DNA of 64,000 nt from Granulicella sp. 5B5 (GCF_014083945.1 NZ_CP046444.1:1054001-1118000), one strand, 5' to 3'. Numbered from the stretch's first letter, positions 43,466 through 53,374 are shown. The notes: generated from the sequence alone by a model not told the origin. Numbers and translations: made by a program.

Positions 43466-43522
43466 AACTGACACCGACCTAAACCATCACCGGCTTCATC
43501 AACCAAACGAAAGAGAATCCTC

Positions 43523-44548
43523 ATGGCAAAGACATACCACGATCAAGACGCTGACCTCTCCCTCATCCAGGCCAAGAAGGTCGCCATCATCGGCTACGGC
43601 TCACAGGGCCACGCCCACGCGCTCAACCTCAAGGACTCCGGCGTGCACGTCAAGGTCGGCCTGCGCCCCGGCTCACCCAACGCGAAGAAGGCCGAGCTCG
43701 CCGGCCTGGAAGTCGGTTCTGTCGCCGAGGTCTCCAAGTGGGCCGACGTCATCATGAACCTCACGCCTGACCAGACCGCCGCGAAGGTCTACCACGCTGA
43801 GATCGAGCCTCACATGAAGCCCAACGTCACGCTCATGTTCGCGCATGGCTTCAACATCCGCTTTCGCACCATCACTCCCCCAGCCACAGCCGACGTCTCG
43901 CTCGTCGCTCCGAAGTCCCCCGGCCATCGTGTCCGTGAGGTCTTCACCGAAGGCGGCGGCGTCCCAGGCCTCGTCGCCGTCGAGCAGGACGCCAGCGGCA
44001 CCGCCCTCGCGCTCGCACTCTCTTACGCCAAGGGCATCGGCTGCACCCGCGCCGGCGTGCTCGAAACCACCTTCACCGAAGAGACCGAAACCGACCTCTT
44101 CGGCGAGCAGGCTGTCCTCTGCGGCGGCACCTCCGCCCTCGTCAAGGCTGGCTTTGAAACTCTCGTCGAGGCCGGCTACCAGCCCGAGCTCGCCTACTTC
44201 GAAGTCCTCCACGAGCTCAAGCTCATCGTCGACCTCATGTACCGCGGCGGCCTCGAGTACATGCGCTACTCCATCTCCGACACTGCCGAGTGGGGCGACT
44301 ATGTCAGCGGCCCGCGCATCGTAACTCCAGCCGTCAAGCAGGCCATGAAGGAGGTCCTCAATGACATCCAGTCCGGAGCCTTTGCCAAGCGCTTCATCGA
44401 CGACCAGAACTCCGGCCGCAAGGAGTTCGAGGCCTTCCGCGCGCAGGACCGCAACCACCCCATCGAAAAAGTCGGTGCAGAGCTTCGCGCCGCGATGCCC
44501 TTCCTTGACCCGGTCAAGGTCGAAAACGGCACCGTCGTCAAAGCCTAA
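43523..44548 (+). CDS. ilvC: Ketol-acid reductoisomerase
   Basis: Isomerises and reduces acetolactate to dihydroxyisovalerate using NAD(P)H and Mg. Class I enzyme: Rossmann [13 protein letters not shown] near residue 25, cofactor loop [10 protein letters not shown] near 47-56, and the metal-binding Asp/Glu residues in [16 protein letters not shown] and [14 protein letters not shown]. 341 residues. The loop position usually holding a second Ser/Thr is Asn here, so NADPH preference should not be assumed. GAGAATCC precedes the ATG. Last gene of the leu/ilv unit; a perfect terminator follows. Confidence 0.97.
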   Translation: MAKTYHDQDADLSLIQAKKVAIIGYGSQGHAHALNLKDSGVHVKVGLRPGSPNAKKAELAGLEVGSVAEVSKWADVIMNLTPDQTAAKVYHAEIEPHMKPNVTLMFAHGFNIRFRTITPPATADVSLVAPKSPGHRVREVFTEGGGVPGLVAVEQDASGTALALALSYAKGIGCTRAGVLETTFTEETETDLFGEQAVLCGGTSALVKAGFETLVEAGYQPELAYFEVLHELKLIVDLMYRGGLEYMRYSISDTAEWGDYVSGPRIVTPAVKQAMKEVLNDIQSGAFAKRFIDDQNSGRKEFEAFRAQDRNHPIEKVGAELRAAMPFLDPVKVENGTVVKA

Positions 44549-44565
44549 TCACCTACTGCATCAAA

Positions 44566-44598
44566 GCAAAGCGAGAGGCCCAGCGCCTCTCGCTTTGC
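44566..44598 (+). terminator. Terminator of the leu/ilv unit
   Basis: Perfect 14-bp arms GCAAAGCGAGAGGC/GCCTCTCGCTTTGC with a five-base loop, 17 bases after the ilvC stop. T-run is weak (CATTTGC). Confidence 0.85.
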
Positions 44599-44617
44599 CA
44601 TTTGCAAAGGAGCCACC

Positions 44618-45112
44618 ATGTCTCTCGCCATCCCTGTCGACGACCTCCTCCGCTGGAACGACCTCACCGCGCAGCGTTGGCGCGATCACCTCCACGCACA
44701 CCCCGCTCTGCTCGCCGTGCCCTGCGACGTCCGCAACTCCAGCAACGTCGCGCAGGTCCTCCAGCACATCGTCGCCGTCGAGCTCCGCTACGCACAACGC
44801 CTCGCCGCTCAACCCGAGAGCAGCTACGACGAGGTTCCCTTCGGCTCACCCGACGAGATCTTCGCCACGCACCAGCGCGCCTTCGACCTCATCCGCCCCC
44901 TCCTCGCCGACGACACCTACGACTGGAACGACCCGCTCGACTTCCAGACCATCACCCTCGGCAGGATCCGCGCCGCGCGCCGCGACATCCTCCTGCATAT
45001 GCTCTTCCACGGCATTCGCCACTATGCGCAGCTAGCCACGCAGGCACGCACCGCCGGCTTCACGCCCACTTGGCCCATGGACTTCCTCATGCTCAACGCG
45101 CAGCGCATCTGA
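44618..45112 (+). CDS. DinB-family protein
   Basis: Four-helix-bundle DinB/YfiT-like protein of 164 residues. The putative metal-binding histidines are in LQHIVAVELRYAQRL (near residue 50) and HMLFHGIRHYAQLATQAR (near 128-136), the family's three-His pattern. Members are thiol-dependent or metal-dependent enzymes of mostly unknown substrate. AAAGGAG precedes the ATG with good spacing. It runs convergently into the oxidoreductase gene, stop against stop. Confidence 0.88.
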   Translation: MSLAIPVDDLLRWNDLTAQRWRDHLHAHPALLAVPCDVRNSSNVAQVLQHIVAVELRYAQRLAAQPESSYDEVPFGSPDEIFATHQRAFDLIRPLLADDTYDWNDPLDFQTITLGRIRAARRDILLHMLFHGIRHYAQLATQARTAGFTPTWPMDFLMLNAQRI

Positions 45113-46042
45113 CTACCCGCGCATCACCTGCTCCGTCGCCCAGTCCGTCCACACCGCCTCACGTCCCGGCGATACCAACGCCGCACCATCCAGCACCGCC
45201 GCCACAAAATTCTCAATCAGCGGCAGATGCACATTCTTCGCCACAGGCAGCTGCTCCGCACCACCGGGCCAGCGAATCTCCGGCCCATTCAACGGAGTCA
45301 TCGCAATCTCCCCCTCCGTCCCCACCACGCGAAACTCATCGCGCCCCACCCGCGAGTTCCACCTTGCATCTACAACGGCATGAACGCCACCGGCATAGCT
45401 CATCACCGCCGTCGCAGAGTCCTCCACCTCCAGCCCATGAACCGCATTCGACCGCAGCCCCACAGCCCGCTCCGGCTTGCCAAACAAAAAGTTCAACGCA
45501 TCAATCCTGTGCGAAGCCACGTCATACAACGGCCCACCACCGGCCATCTTCGGATCGCGCAGCCATCCACGCTCCGCGCTCTCCAGCCACCCGTGATAGA
45601 TCCCTTCCGCAAACACCGGCGTCCCAATGGCACCCGCAGCAATCAACGCCTTCGCCCGCATCAGCTTTGGATAAAACCGCCGATAGTACGCCACCCCAAA
45701 CATTCTCTGCGCGGCATCCGCGGCAGCCACCATCGCCTCAGCCTGCGCATAGTTCATCGCGACCGGCTTCTCGCACAACACATGCTTGCCCACCTTCAGC
45801 GCAGCGATCGTCTGCTCCGCATGGAACACCACTGGCGAAGCCACATACACTGCATCAATCGCATCATCAGCCAGCGCCGCATCCAGCGTCGCCCACGCAG
45901 CCGCATCCGGATACACCTCAGCCTTCTTCGCATCCCGAGTCACCACCCCGCGCAACACACTGCGCTTTTCGGTCAAGATCGCGGGAATCACCCGCTTCCG
46001 CGTAATATCGCCAATGCCCACAACCAGCCAGTTCACATGCAT
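45113..46042 (-). CDS. Gfo/Idh/MocA-family oxidoreductase
   Basis: NAD(P)-dependent sugar or polyol dehydrogenase-like enzyme of 309 residues. Rossmann start WLVVGIGDITRKRVIPAI, nucleotide/nicotinamide motif VYVASPVVFHAEQTIAALKVGKHVLCEKPVAMN reduced here to its key EKP near residue 92, and a C-terminal substrate domain with GGGPLYDVASHRIDALNFLFG. Start uncertain: ATG at 46042 or 46054; upstream in-frame extension to 46318 runs through a dispersed repeat and the next gene. Substrate not determinable. Confidence 0.88.
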   Translation of the reverse strand: MHVNWLVVGIGDITRKRVIPAILTEKRSVLRGVVTRDAKKAEVYPDAAAWATLDAALADDAIDAVYVASPVVFHAEQTIAALKVGKHVLCEKPVAMNYAQAEAMVAAADAAQRMFGVAYYRRFYPKLMRAKALIAAGAIGTPVFAEGIYHGWLESAERGWLRDPKMAGGGPLYDVASHRIDALNFLFGKPERAVGLRSNAVHGLEVEDSATAVMSYAGGVHAVVDARWNSRVGRDEFRVVGTEGEIAMTPLNGPEIRWPGGAEQLPVAKNVHLPLIENFVAAVLDGAALVSPGREAVWTDWATEQVMRG

Positions 46043-46111
46043 GTGTCCCAGCATAACTGACCCGCATCTCATCGCTTGAGCAAGAGCGGAACAGACAGTG
46101 GAGCTGTTTGG

Positions 46112-46190
46112 CCGGCTTTGAAGGGGACGGGCTTTATCCCGTCCGTAAAATCCCGGATTTAAAAGAGGGGCTTTAGCCTCGGAGGGCGAA
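46112..46190. repeat. Class D variant double hairpin
   Basis: GGCTTTGAAGGGGAC, arms GGACGGGC/TCCCGTCC with loop TTTA, then a GGGGC-TTTA-GCCTC hairpin. Same order as at 11724-11795. It lies between divergent genes. Confidence 0.7.
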
Positions 46191-46231
46191 GGGACCGCCA
46201 AACTGACCTCTCGCCAAGACAAGGAGCCATC

Positions 46232-47251
46232 ATGCAAGCGCACTCTCTCCGCCTCAACGCCTTCGGACTCGATAACGTCGCCCTCACCCCCACCGAAGTC
46301 GCCGCCCCTGGCCCACACGAGGTCCTCGTCGAGCTACGCGCCGCCAGCCTCAACTACCGGGACCTCATGGTCGTCCTCGGCCATTACAACCCGAAGATGG
46401 AACTCCCCCGCACCATCGGCTCCGACGCCGCAGGCACCGTCACCGCCGTCGGCTCCGCTGTCACACGCTTCAAGCCTGGCGACCGCGTCGCCTCACTCTT
46501 CTTCCAGGACTGGCTCGACGGTCCCTTCACCCCCACCACTGGCAAGTCCGCTCTCGGCGGCCCCATCGACGGCGCCTTCACCACCGCACGCCTCTTCTCT
46601 GAAGACGGCCTCATTCATATCCCCACATACCTCACCGACGAGCAGGCGGCCACACTCCCCTGCGCCGCCCTCACCGCCTGGAACGCCCTCGTCGAAAAAG
46701 GCAATCTCCATGCAGGCCAAACCGTCCTCGTCCTCGGCACCGGTGGCGTCTCGCTCTTCGCTCTCCAAATCGCAAAGCTCCATGGCGCGCGCGTCATCGT
46801 CACCAGCTCATCGGACGAAAAACTCCAGCGCGCCCGTGCTCTTGGCGCCGACGACACCATCAACTACCGCACCACCCCCGCCTGGGACAAAGCTGTCAAA
46901 GACCTCACCAGCGGTCTCGGCGCCGACCACGTCGTCGAAGTCGGGGGGGCCAACACCTGCCCGCTCTCGGCCTCAGCCGCAGCCTTCAACGGACACATCC
47001 ACGTCATCGGCGTCCTCTCCGGCACCGATGGCCCCGGCATCGATCCCCGCCAGGCCCTCGTCAAAGCCCTCAACATCCACGGCATCTACGTCGGCAGCCG
47101 CGCCATGTTCGCCCGCATGAACGCCGCCTTCATCGTCGGCAAAACTCAACCCGTCATCGACCGCGTCTTCCCGCTCACCGACGCCCGCGCAGCCTTCGAG
47201 CACGTGCAAACCGGCAGCCACTTCGGCAAAATCGTCCTCTCCCTCCGATAA
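46232..47251 (+). CDS. Zinc-independent MDR-family alcohol dehydrogenase/quinone oxidoreductase
   Basis: Medium-chain dehydrogenase/reductase of 339 residues. GroES-like N-terminal domain (NYRDLMVVLG, TIGSDAAGTVTAVGSAV) and Rossmann domain with VLGTGGVSLFALQIAKLHGARVI reduced to the key GTGGVS near residue 170. The Cys cluster of structural zinc is absent and the catalytic zinc position is Asn-Tyr-Arg rather than Cys, as in quinone oxidoreductase-like members. CAAGGAG precedes the ATG. Substrate unknown. Divergent from the Gfo/Idh gene. Confidence 0.88.
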   Translation: MQAHSLRLNAFGLDNVALTPTEVAAPGPHEVLVELRAASLNYRDLMVVLGHYNPKMELPRTIGSDAAGTVTAVGSAVTRFKPGDRVASLFFQDWLDGPFTPTTGKSALGGPIDGAFTTARLFSEDGLIHIPTYLTDEQAATLPCAALTAWNALVEKGNLHAGQTVLVLGTGGVSLFALQIAKLHGARVIVTSSSDEKLQRARALGADDTINYRTTPAWDKAVKDLTSGLGADHVVEVGGANTCPLSASAAAFNGHIHVIGVLSGTDGPGIDPRQALVKALNIHGIYVGSRAMFARMNAAFIVGKTQPVIDRVFPLTDARAAFEHVQTGSHFGKIVLSLR

Positions 47252-47254
47252 AAT

Positions 47255-47300
47255 GGGTGCCCCATTCACACGCAGTCTCATCGCGGATGAGTGGGGGATG
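47255..47300. repeat. Dispersed hairpin repeat, class C variant
   Basis: Outer arms CCCATTCA/TGAGTGGG, inner CGC/GCG, loop AGTCTCATC. Stem changes relative to other class C copies are paired. Confidence 0.75.
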
Positions 47301-47346
47301 CATCCTCTGCAGAACAGGGAAGCACCCGCTTTACTTCCAATAAAAA

Positions 47347-47366
47347 TGGCTCCCCGCAGGGAGCCA
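47347..47366 (-). terminator. Terminator of the DUF427 gene
   Basis: TGGCTCCC/GGGAGCCA with loop CGCA; on the minus strand followed by TTTTTATTGG. Confidence 0.85.
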
Positions 47367-47387
47367 CTCTTCACAGCCAATCCACAA

Positions 47388-47675
47388 CTAAGTCGTCACG
47401 ATCTCCACACCCCGCCAGAACGCCACATGGCGCTTCACCGACTTCGCCGCCGGCTTAGGGTTGGGGTAGTACCAGGCCGCGTCAGGGTTCTCCTGACCAT
47501 CCACCAGAACCGTGTAGTACCGGGCCTGTCCCTTCCAGGGGCAATTGGAACTCGTTGAGCTAGGCTTCAAAAATGCCCGGTTCACAGCCTCTTCAGGGAA
47601 GTAAATGTTGCCTTCAATCGTCTCTACCTTATCGCTCTCCGCGATAGTCTGTCCGTTCCAAATCGCCTTTGGCAT
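47388..47675 (-). CDS. DUF427 protein
   Basis: Small beta-rich protein of 95 residues of the DUF427 family (KAIWNGQTIAESDKVETIEGNIYFP, then CPWKGQARYYTV and DAAWYYPNPKPAAKSVKRHVAFW). Members are often annotated only as conserved hypothetical and may be ligand-binding enzymes; no catalytic residue is proposed. It has its own terminator and a gap of 195 bases to topA in which nothing further is seen. Confidence 0.9.
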   Translation of the reverse strand: MPKAIWNGQTIAESDKVETIEGNIYFPEEAVNRAFLKPSSTSSNCPWKGQARYYTVLVDGQENPDAAWYYPNPKPAAKSVKRHVAFWRGVEIVTT

Positions 47676-47870
47676 ATTCGCCCTCTTGACTTTTCAATAA
47701 GATACGGCTCTCAAGTGCTCAGCAGATTGTACCTGCCTGTGCACCCGGACCGGTCGTTATGGCCGAGTACAGAACACAGTGTAGCACATCTCTATTGGAA
47801 ATGGAAAGTCTCCGCGCATGAACCTACCAAAATCAGTAGATTTCCTCCTGCAAACCGAAGGCGACACCGC

Positions 47871-50780
47871 TCAGGCCACAGCCTCCACCATCGGACGCGT
47901 CTTCTCCGGATCAGGCCGTTTCAGATCCACAGGAGCCTCCTTCAGCTTCGGCGGACCGATCTTCTTCTGATATCCACAGGCTGGCGTCGTAGGAGCCTCT
48001 ACCTCGGCTCCCTTCTTCGCCCGTTTCTTCGGCATCGCCTCGTGGTTGTTCGGACACACCAGGAACGTCCCCTCGGCATTCGACACCTCCACCAGGTACG
48101 CCGAATCGCACTTCGGACACGTCTGGTTCACCAGCTTCTGGTTGCTCGTAAAGTCGCACTTCGGATACCGCGTGCACCCATAGAACGTATCCCCGCGCCG
48201 GTTCTTCCGCACGGCAACCTCGCCCCCACACTTCGGGCACGGCACATCCAGCAATTCCTGCTTCACATACTTGCACTTCGGATAGCCCGAGCAGGCAATG
48301 AACTCGCCATACTGCCCATCGCGCTGCAGCAGCGGCTTGCCGCACTTCGGACAAGGCTCTTCCAGCACCACCGGCGGCTTCGACTGCACCTTCTGCGTCA
48401 GCTTCCGGATCGTCTTGCACGGAGGATCTTCGTTGTACCCAGGGCAAGCCATAAACGGTCCCCACGGCCCATTGCGGAGCACCATCGTGCGCCCGCAGTT
48501 GTCGCAGGCCTCATCCTCCTGCTCTGCCGCATCCGCCCCAGGAGTCGTCAAATCCGGCTTCGCCGACACGTTCTCCTTCGTAAAGTCGCAGCTATCCGGC
48601 TCGACAATCAGCTTTCCGCCAACCTTCCGCGCCTCTTCCGCGCCGCGCTCCAGCGTCTCAAGCAGCGAGCCCTTATCGGCAACTTCAACCGACATCTCCG
48701 TCACATCGTCGTTCATCACCTTCACATGCACCGGAAAGCTGAACGCATCCGTGACCTTCTTCACCGAAACCTTAGGCGTCTTCTTCAGCGGCCCCAGCGC
48801 AATCGTCACCGGCTTCGCCTTCGTAAAGTTCGAGCACGAGTAGAAGCTGCCGAACTTGCCCCACTTCAAAATCAGCGGCGCGCCGCACTTCTCGCAGACT
48901 TCATCAGAGGGCTTCTCCCACGCCTTGACGTCCTCCATCTCAATCTCGGCGACCTTCAGTTCTTCCTCAAGATGCCCATAGAAGCCCTTCAGCAGGTCCG
49001 TCCACTTTTCGGTGCCATCTTCCACGGCATCCAGCTCATTCTCCAGACCAGCCGTGTACTCCACCTTGAAGATGTATGGAAAGTTCTTCACCAGCAGGTC
49101 TGTCACCACCATGCCGATCTCGGTCGGCACAAGCTTCTGCTGGATCTTCTTCACATAATCGCGTTCCTGGATCGTATTGATGATCGAAGCATACGTCGAA
49201 GGCCGGCCAATGCCGTTCTCTTCCAGCGTCTTCACCAAACTCGCTTCGTTGAACCGCGGCGGCGGCTGCGTAAACTTCTGCTGCGGATCGACCTTGTTGC
49301 ACGCCAGCGCCTGCTTCTCCTTCAGCTCTGGCAGTCGCTTGTCATCCGAACTCTCTTCGGCGCCCTCGCCCTCTTCAGCCGCAGCGGCCTTCTCGGCCTC
49401 CACGCGGGCGGCCTTAGCCTTCTTGTTCTCTTCGTCAAAGTGAAGCCATCCAGAAAACTTCAGGATGCTGCCCGTCGTGCGAAAGTCATACGTGGCATCC
49501 GCCTTCGCCTCGATCTCCACCGTCGTCTGGTCGAACACCGCCGGCATCATCTGGCTTGACACCGCGCGCTCCCAGATCAGCTTGTACAGCCGGTACTGCT
49601 CATCGCTCAGATACCGTCGAATCTGCTCCGGCACGTACTCCACATTCGTCGGGCGAATCGCCTCATGCGCCTCCTGAGCATCCTTCTTGCTCTTGTAGAC
49701 GTTCGGCTTCTCCGGCAGATACTTATCGCCGAGCTTCTTGCCCACCCACTCCCGAATCTCACGCACAGCATCGGCACTCAAATTCGTCGAGTCCGTACGC
49801 ATGTAGGTGATCAAACCCACAGTGCCTTCGTTGCCGATCTCCACGCCTTCATACAGCCTCTGCGCCACGCCCATTGTGCGCCGCACATTGAAGCCCAGCC
49901 GTCCTGCCGCCTGCTGCTGCAATTGGCTCGTCGTAAACGGGGCCTTCGGGTTGCGCCGCTGCTCGCGCTTCTCAATCGAGCGCACCGTCCACTTCGCGCG
50001 CTCCAGCTGGCTCAGCACTTCATCCACAGCCGCCTTGTCCGGCAGCGCGTTCGATAGAAACTGCTCCTTACCTTCCTTGTCCGTGCCATTCGACACGCGA
50101 ATCGGCTGCCCGGCCACGGCCACCATCCGCGCCGTAAACTCCTGCCCCCCGTCTTTTGGAGACCGGCCTTCGGGCGCAAGCACCGCATCTATATTCCAGT
50201 ACTCCACCGAGTTGAACGCATTGATCTCCCGCTCGCGCTCCACAATCAGCCGCAGCGCGACGGTCTGCACACGCCCCGCACTCAGCCCACGCTTCACCTT
50301 GTCCCACAGCAGCGGAGAGATCTGGTACCCCACCAACCGGTCCAGCACGCGCCGCGTCTGCTGCGCGTCTACCAGGTTCTCGTCCACATCCCGAGTATGC
50401 TGAAACGCCGCCTGCACAGCCTTCTTCGTAATCTCGTTGAACGTCACCCGCCGCAGCTTGCTCTTATCCTTAATAGAGGGCAGTAGCTGCATCTTTAAAT
50501 GCGCGGCAATCGCCTCACCTTCGCGATCAGGATCGGCGGCCAGAAACACGCTGTCGCTCTTCGCCGCCAGCTTCTTCAGCCGGTCAACCACCTTCTCCTT
50601 GCCCGGAGACACAATCAGCGTCGGCTCAAACGTCCTCCGCTTCAGCTCCACGCCGATATCGTTCTTCGGCAGGTCCATAATGTGGCCAATCGAGGCCTCC
50701 ACCACGTAGTCGCTGCCCAGATATTTCCCGATCGTCTTCGCCTTCGCGGGCGACTCCACGATCACTAAATTCTTTGCCAT
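47871..50780 (-). CDS. topA: DNA topoisomerase I
   Basis: Type IA topoisomerase relaxing negative supercoils. Toprim domain with VIVESPAKAKTI and DPDREGEA (residues 83-90), catalytic Tyr326 in GLITYMRTDS. The C-terminal third holds five zinc-ribbon-like units, beginning CEKCGAPL, CDNCGRTM, CPKCGKPL, CPKCGGEV and CPKCDSAY, more than the three of E. coli. 969 residues from ATG 50780; no good ribosome site is seen, but the N-terminus AKNLVIVESPAKAKT is standard. dprA lies upstream in the same direction, a common pairing. Confidence 0.97.
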   Translation of the reverse strand: MAKNLVIVESPAKAKTIGKYLGSDYVVEASIGHIMDLPKNDIGVELKRRTFEPTLIVSPGKEKVVDRLKKLAAKSDSVFLAADPDREGEAIAAHLKMQLLPSIKDKSKLRRVTFNEITKKAVQAAFQHTRDVDENLVDAQQTRRVLDRLVGYQISPLLWDKVKRGLSAGRVQTVALRLIVEREREINAFNSVEYWNIDAVLAPEGRSPKDGGQEFTARMVAVAGQPIRVSNGTDKEGKEQFLSNALPDKAAVDEVLSQLERAKWTVRSIEKREQRRNPKAPFTTSQLQQQAAGRLGFNVRRTMGVAQRLYEGVEIGNEGTVGLITYMRTDSTNLSADAVREIREWVGKKLGDKYLPEKPNVYKSKKDAQEAHEAIRPTNVEYVPEQIRRYLSDEQYRLYKLIWERAVSSQMMPAVFDQTTVEIEAKADATYDFRTTGSILKFSGWLHFDEENKKAKAARVEAEKAAAAEEGEGAEESSDDKRLPELKEKQALACNKVDPQQKFTQPPPRFNEASLVKTLEENGIGRPSTYASIINTIQERDYVKKIQQKLVPTEIGMVVTDLLVKNFPYIFKVEYTAGLENELDAVEDGTEKWTDLLKGFYGHLEEELKVAEIEMEDVKAWEKPSDEVCEKCGAPLILKWGKFGSFYSCSNFTKAKPVTIALGPLKKTPKVSVKKVTDAFSFPVHVKVMNDDVTEMSVEVADKGSLLETLERGAEEARKVGGKLIVEPDSCDFTKENVSAKPDLTTPGADAAEQEDEACDNCGRTMVLRNGPWGPFMACPGYNEDPPCKTIRKLTQKVQSKPPVVLEEPCPKCGKPLLQRDGQYGEFIACSGYPKCKYVKQELLDVPCPKCGGEVAVRKNRRGDTFYGCTRYPKCDFTSNQKLVNQTCPKCDSAYLVEVSNAEGTFLVCPNNHEAMPKKRAKKGAEVEAPTTPACGYQKKIGPPKLKEAPVDLKRPDPEKTRPMVEAVA

Positions 50781-50993
50781 ACTGCACACCCATTCAGAGA
50801 CCCAACAGCCGAAGCCTTGTCTCCGCTTCCAATTCCTATGCAACCTATCACGGTTTCCGGAGGGCAAGTCAAACTCGCCGTCCTGCCCTTTGCTCCATCT
50901 TCGCGTTCAGTCACGCGTTCCCACTCGGTCTTGGACGTTCCAAAACCTCATCGGTGATTCCTGCCTATCGTCATGAAAAGACGGCCTCTACCA

Positions 50994-52181
50994 CTAGAAG
51001 CAGCGCACGTACTTTTTGCCTGGCATCTGCCGCACACGGCCTGCTATCTCCAGTTCAAACAAGGCAGTAAATATCTCACCTGACACAAGCTTGGCTTCCA
51101 GCCGTTCGATCAGCGTATCCAGCTGCACGGCTTCGTCCTGCCGTAACTCTTGTATCACGAGCCGTTCATGCTCGCTCATCGGCTGCCCTGAACCAGCTTC
51201 GACGAATAGAGATGCACTCTGGCCCGAAGAAGATTCATCGCGACCCGTCCGCGCCTGTATCTCGTCCTCCAGTTCAACCCGCACCTGGCTCGGCAAATCT
51301 TCCCAGATGTCCTCCCAAGTCGCTGTCAACTTAGCCCCTTGCTTGATCAGCGTATTCGGCCCCCACGAGTTCTTGTTCGTCGCGTTCCCCGGCACCGCAT
51401 ACACATCGCGCCCCTGCTCCAGCGCGCACCGAGCCGTAATCCGAGTCCCCGAATACTCCGCCGCCTCCACCACCAGCACCCCCACGCTCAGCCCACTCAG
51501 CGTCCTGTTCCGGATAGGAAAATTCTGCGGCGCCGGAAACGTCCCCAGCGGAAACTCACTCACCACCGCCCCACCCTGCGCCACAATCTGCTCAGCCAGC
51601 TTCTTGTTCTCCTTCGGATAGATCACATCGATCCCCGTCCCCCACACCGCCACCGTCACCCCATTCGCATCTAGAGCCCCTTTGTGCGCACACGTGTCCA
51701 CCCCACGCGCCATCCCACTCATCACCACCATCCCCCGCAGCGCCAGCTCGCGACTCAACATCTCAGCCATCCCCGCACCATATGGCGAAGGATGCCGCGT
51801 CCCCACCACCGCAATCCCCGCCCTCGTCAGTTGCGACACATCGCCCCGCACCCACAGCACCGCCGGCGGATCATAGATATTCAACAGCCGCTCCGGATAC
51901 CCCGCATCCTCCGGCGTCAAAAACACCGCCTGCTGCTCAAGTGTCCTCTCGGCCTCTTCCATCGCCGCCTTGCGAGCCTGCCCGTCCGCGATAAACTGCG
52001 CCGCCGCCGCCGGAATTCCGGTCCCCTCCAGCTCCGTCAACGAAGCCGAAAACACCCGCTCCGCCCCACCCAGCCTCTGCATCATCCTCGCCGACCGCGT
52101 CGGCCCCAACCCTGGCGTCAACACCGCCGCCAGCCACCCCAAACGAGCCTCTTCACTCGCATTCAACAAGCTTCCATTCAT
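50994..52181 (-). CDS. dprA: DNA-processing protein DprA
   Basis: Single-strand-DNA-binding loader of RecA in natural transformation. The Rossmann-like core shows VVGTRHPSPYGAGMAE, SGMARGVDTCAHKGAL, VWGTGIDVIYP and FPIRNRTLSGLS. An N-terminal helical (SAM-like) region and a C-terminal winged helix (ERLEAKLVSGEIFTALFELE) flank it. 395 residues from ATG 52181, with GAGGGA six bases upstream; earlier in-frame starts have no ribosome site. Precedes topA by 213 bases. ComF at 57 kb suggests the species keeps competence genes. Confidence 0.96.
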   Translation of the reverse strand: MNGSLLNASEEARLGWLAAVLTPGLGPTRSARMMQRLGGAERVFSASLTELEGTGIPAAAAQFIADGQARKAAMEEAERTLEQQAVFLTPEDAGYPERLLNIYDPPAVLWVRGDVSQLTRAGIAVVGTRHPSPYGAGMAEMLSRELALRGMVVMSGMARGVDTCAHKGALDANGVTVAVWGTGIDVIYPKENKKLAEQIVAQGGAVVSEFPLGTFPAPQNFPIRNRTLSGLSVGVLVVEAAEYSGTRITARCALEQGRDVYAVPGNATNKNSWGPNTLIKQGAKLTATWEDIWEDLPSQVRVELEDEIQARTGRDESSSGQSASLFVEAGSGQPMSEHERLVIQELRQDEAVQLDTLIERLEAKLVSGEIFTALFELEIAGRVRQMPGKKYVRCF

Positions 52182-52255
52182 TCCGCGTCCCTCTCTGCTG
52201 CGTCGTGCGCCCATCCTACCGCATCTAGTATCTTGGAGACAGCAGGGCACTTGGA

Positions 52256-52288
52256 TCTACTCCCTATTCCCTACTCCCTATTCCCTGC
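52256..52288 (+). repeat. Heptad CCC repeat with G-quadruplex potential, copy 3
   Basis: CCC tracts at 52262, 52269, 52276 and 52283, exact seven-base period, ending three bases before the mqnA ATG. Confidence 0.8.
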
Positions 52289-52291
52289 CTT

Positions 52292-53158
52292 ATGCGTATT
52301 GCCGCAATATCGTTCCTCAATCCCGCCCCTCTGCTCTACAACTTCGAGCACGAACCCACAGCGACAGACCTCAGCACGCGCTACAGCGTCAACTACACGT
52401 TGCCCTCCGCCTGCGCCGAGCAGCTGCACGCAGGCACCGCCGACCTCGGCCTCATCCCCATCGCGTCGCTCACGCCGCAGCTCGCCATCGTCCCCGGCTG
52501 CACCATCGCCTCGCTGAACGAAGTCCGCAGCATCCTCCTCCTCGTCAAAAACCCCGCAGCTCTCTCACGCGACGAAGCCCTCACCCGCGTCCGCACCGTC
52601 GCAGCCGACGCCGCCTCCCGCAGCTCGCAGGCCTACACCCACATCCTCTTCGAGCACTTCCACCACACCCGCCCCACCTTCCATGAAGAGGATGCAGCAC
52701 AGGACGACAGCCCCATCCGGATGCTCGCCGCCCACGACGCCGCACTCCTCATCGGCGACCCTGCCCTCCTCGCACGCGAGCACCGAGCACAGATCGACGC
52801 CGCACACCCCAACCTCCTCTGGCTCGACCTCGCTCAACTCTGGCGCGAGCTCACCGGACTCCCCTGGGTCGCCGCCGTCTGGGCCGTCCGCCCCGAAGCA
52901 CTAACGAACTTCCCCGCAACCCAGCTCATCGACGACCTCATAGCGAGCCGCGACGCCGGTCTCGCCAACACCGAAACCCTCGTCACCGAGTGGGCCCCGC
53001 GCATCCCCATCCCCGCAACCACCATCCGCACCTACCTCACCCAGAACATCCACTACACCCTCGACTCCGACTGCCTCCGCTCCATCGAGCTCTTCCGCAC
53101 CCTGGCCGCAAAGATCAACACACTCCCACCACTCCCCACCCTCAACCTCCTAGACTGA
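52292..53158 (+). CDS. mqnA: Chorismate dehydratase of the futalosine menaquinone pathway
   Basis: MqnA removes water from chorismate to give 3-enolpyruvylbenzoate, first step of the futalosine route. Periplasmic-binding-like fold of 288 residues: the start RIAAISFLNPAPLLYNF matches the family's AISYLNT-PL signature, followed by LPSACAEQLHAGTADLGLIPIA and SLNEVRSILLLVKN near 78-91, plus LLIGDPAL. No other mqn gene is in this window. No ribosome site precedes the ATG; instead the CCC heptad repeat ends three bases away. Confidence 0.9.
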   Translation: MRIAAISFLNPAPLLYNFEHEPTATDLSTRYSVNYTLPSACAEQLHAGTADLGLIPIASLTPQLAIVPGCTIASLNEVRSILLLVKNPAALSRDEALTRVRTVAADAASRSSQAYTHILFEHFHHTRPTFHEEDAAQDDSPIRMLAAHDAALLIGDPALLAREHRAQIDAAHPNLLWLDLAQLWRELTGLPWVAAVWAVRPEALTNFPATQLIDDLIASRDAGLANTETLVTEWAPRIPIPATTIRTYLTQNIHYTLDSDCLRSIELFRTLAAKINTLPPLPTLNLLD

Positions 53159-53198
53159 GCAAACTTTCCCCGAGTAAACTTTCCCCGAAGAAAGATGT

Positions 53199-53250
53199 GT
53201 CATCTCGACCGAAGCATCGCAGCCTTATCGCGATGCGTAGCGGAGAGACC
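53199..53250. repeat. Dispersed hairpin repeat, class A copy
   Basis: Stem GCATCGC/GCGATGC, loop AGCCTTATC, flanks GTCATCTCGACCGAA and AGCGGAGAGACC. Between the convergent mqnA and DUF429 genes; the following 53251-53374 holds another small hairpin (GGCCTTTAGGCC) and no gene. Confidence 0.85.
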
Positions 53251-53374
53251 TGCATCTGCCGTAGCAAGCGCCGTGGGCGCGAGCGTACAAACGGAGGGAG
53301 CAGTGGCCTTTAGGCCACTGATAGAGACCCATGCAAAAGGCCTTCAGGCCCGGGTCGGTCTGACAGCCTCAATC

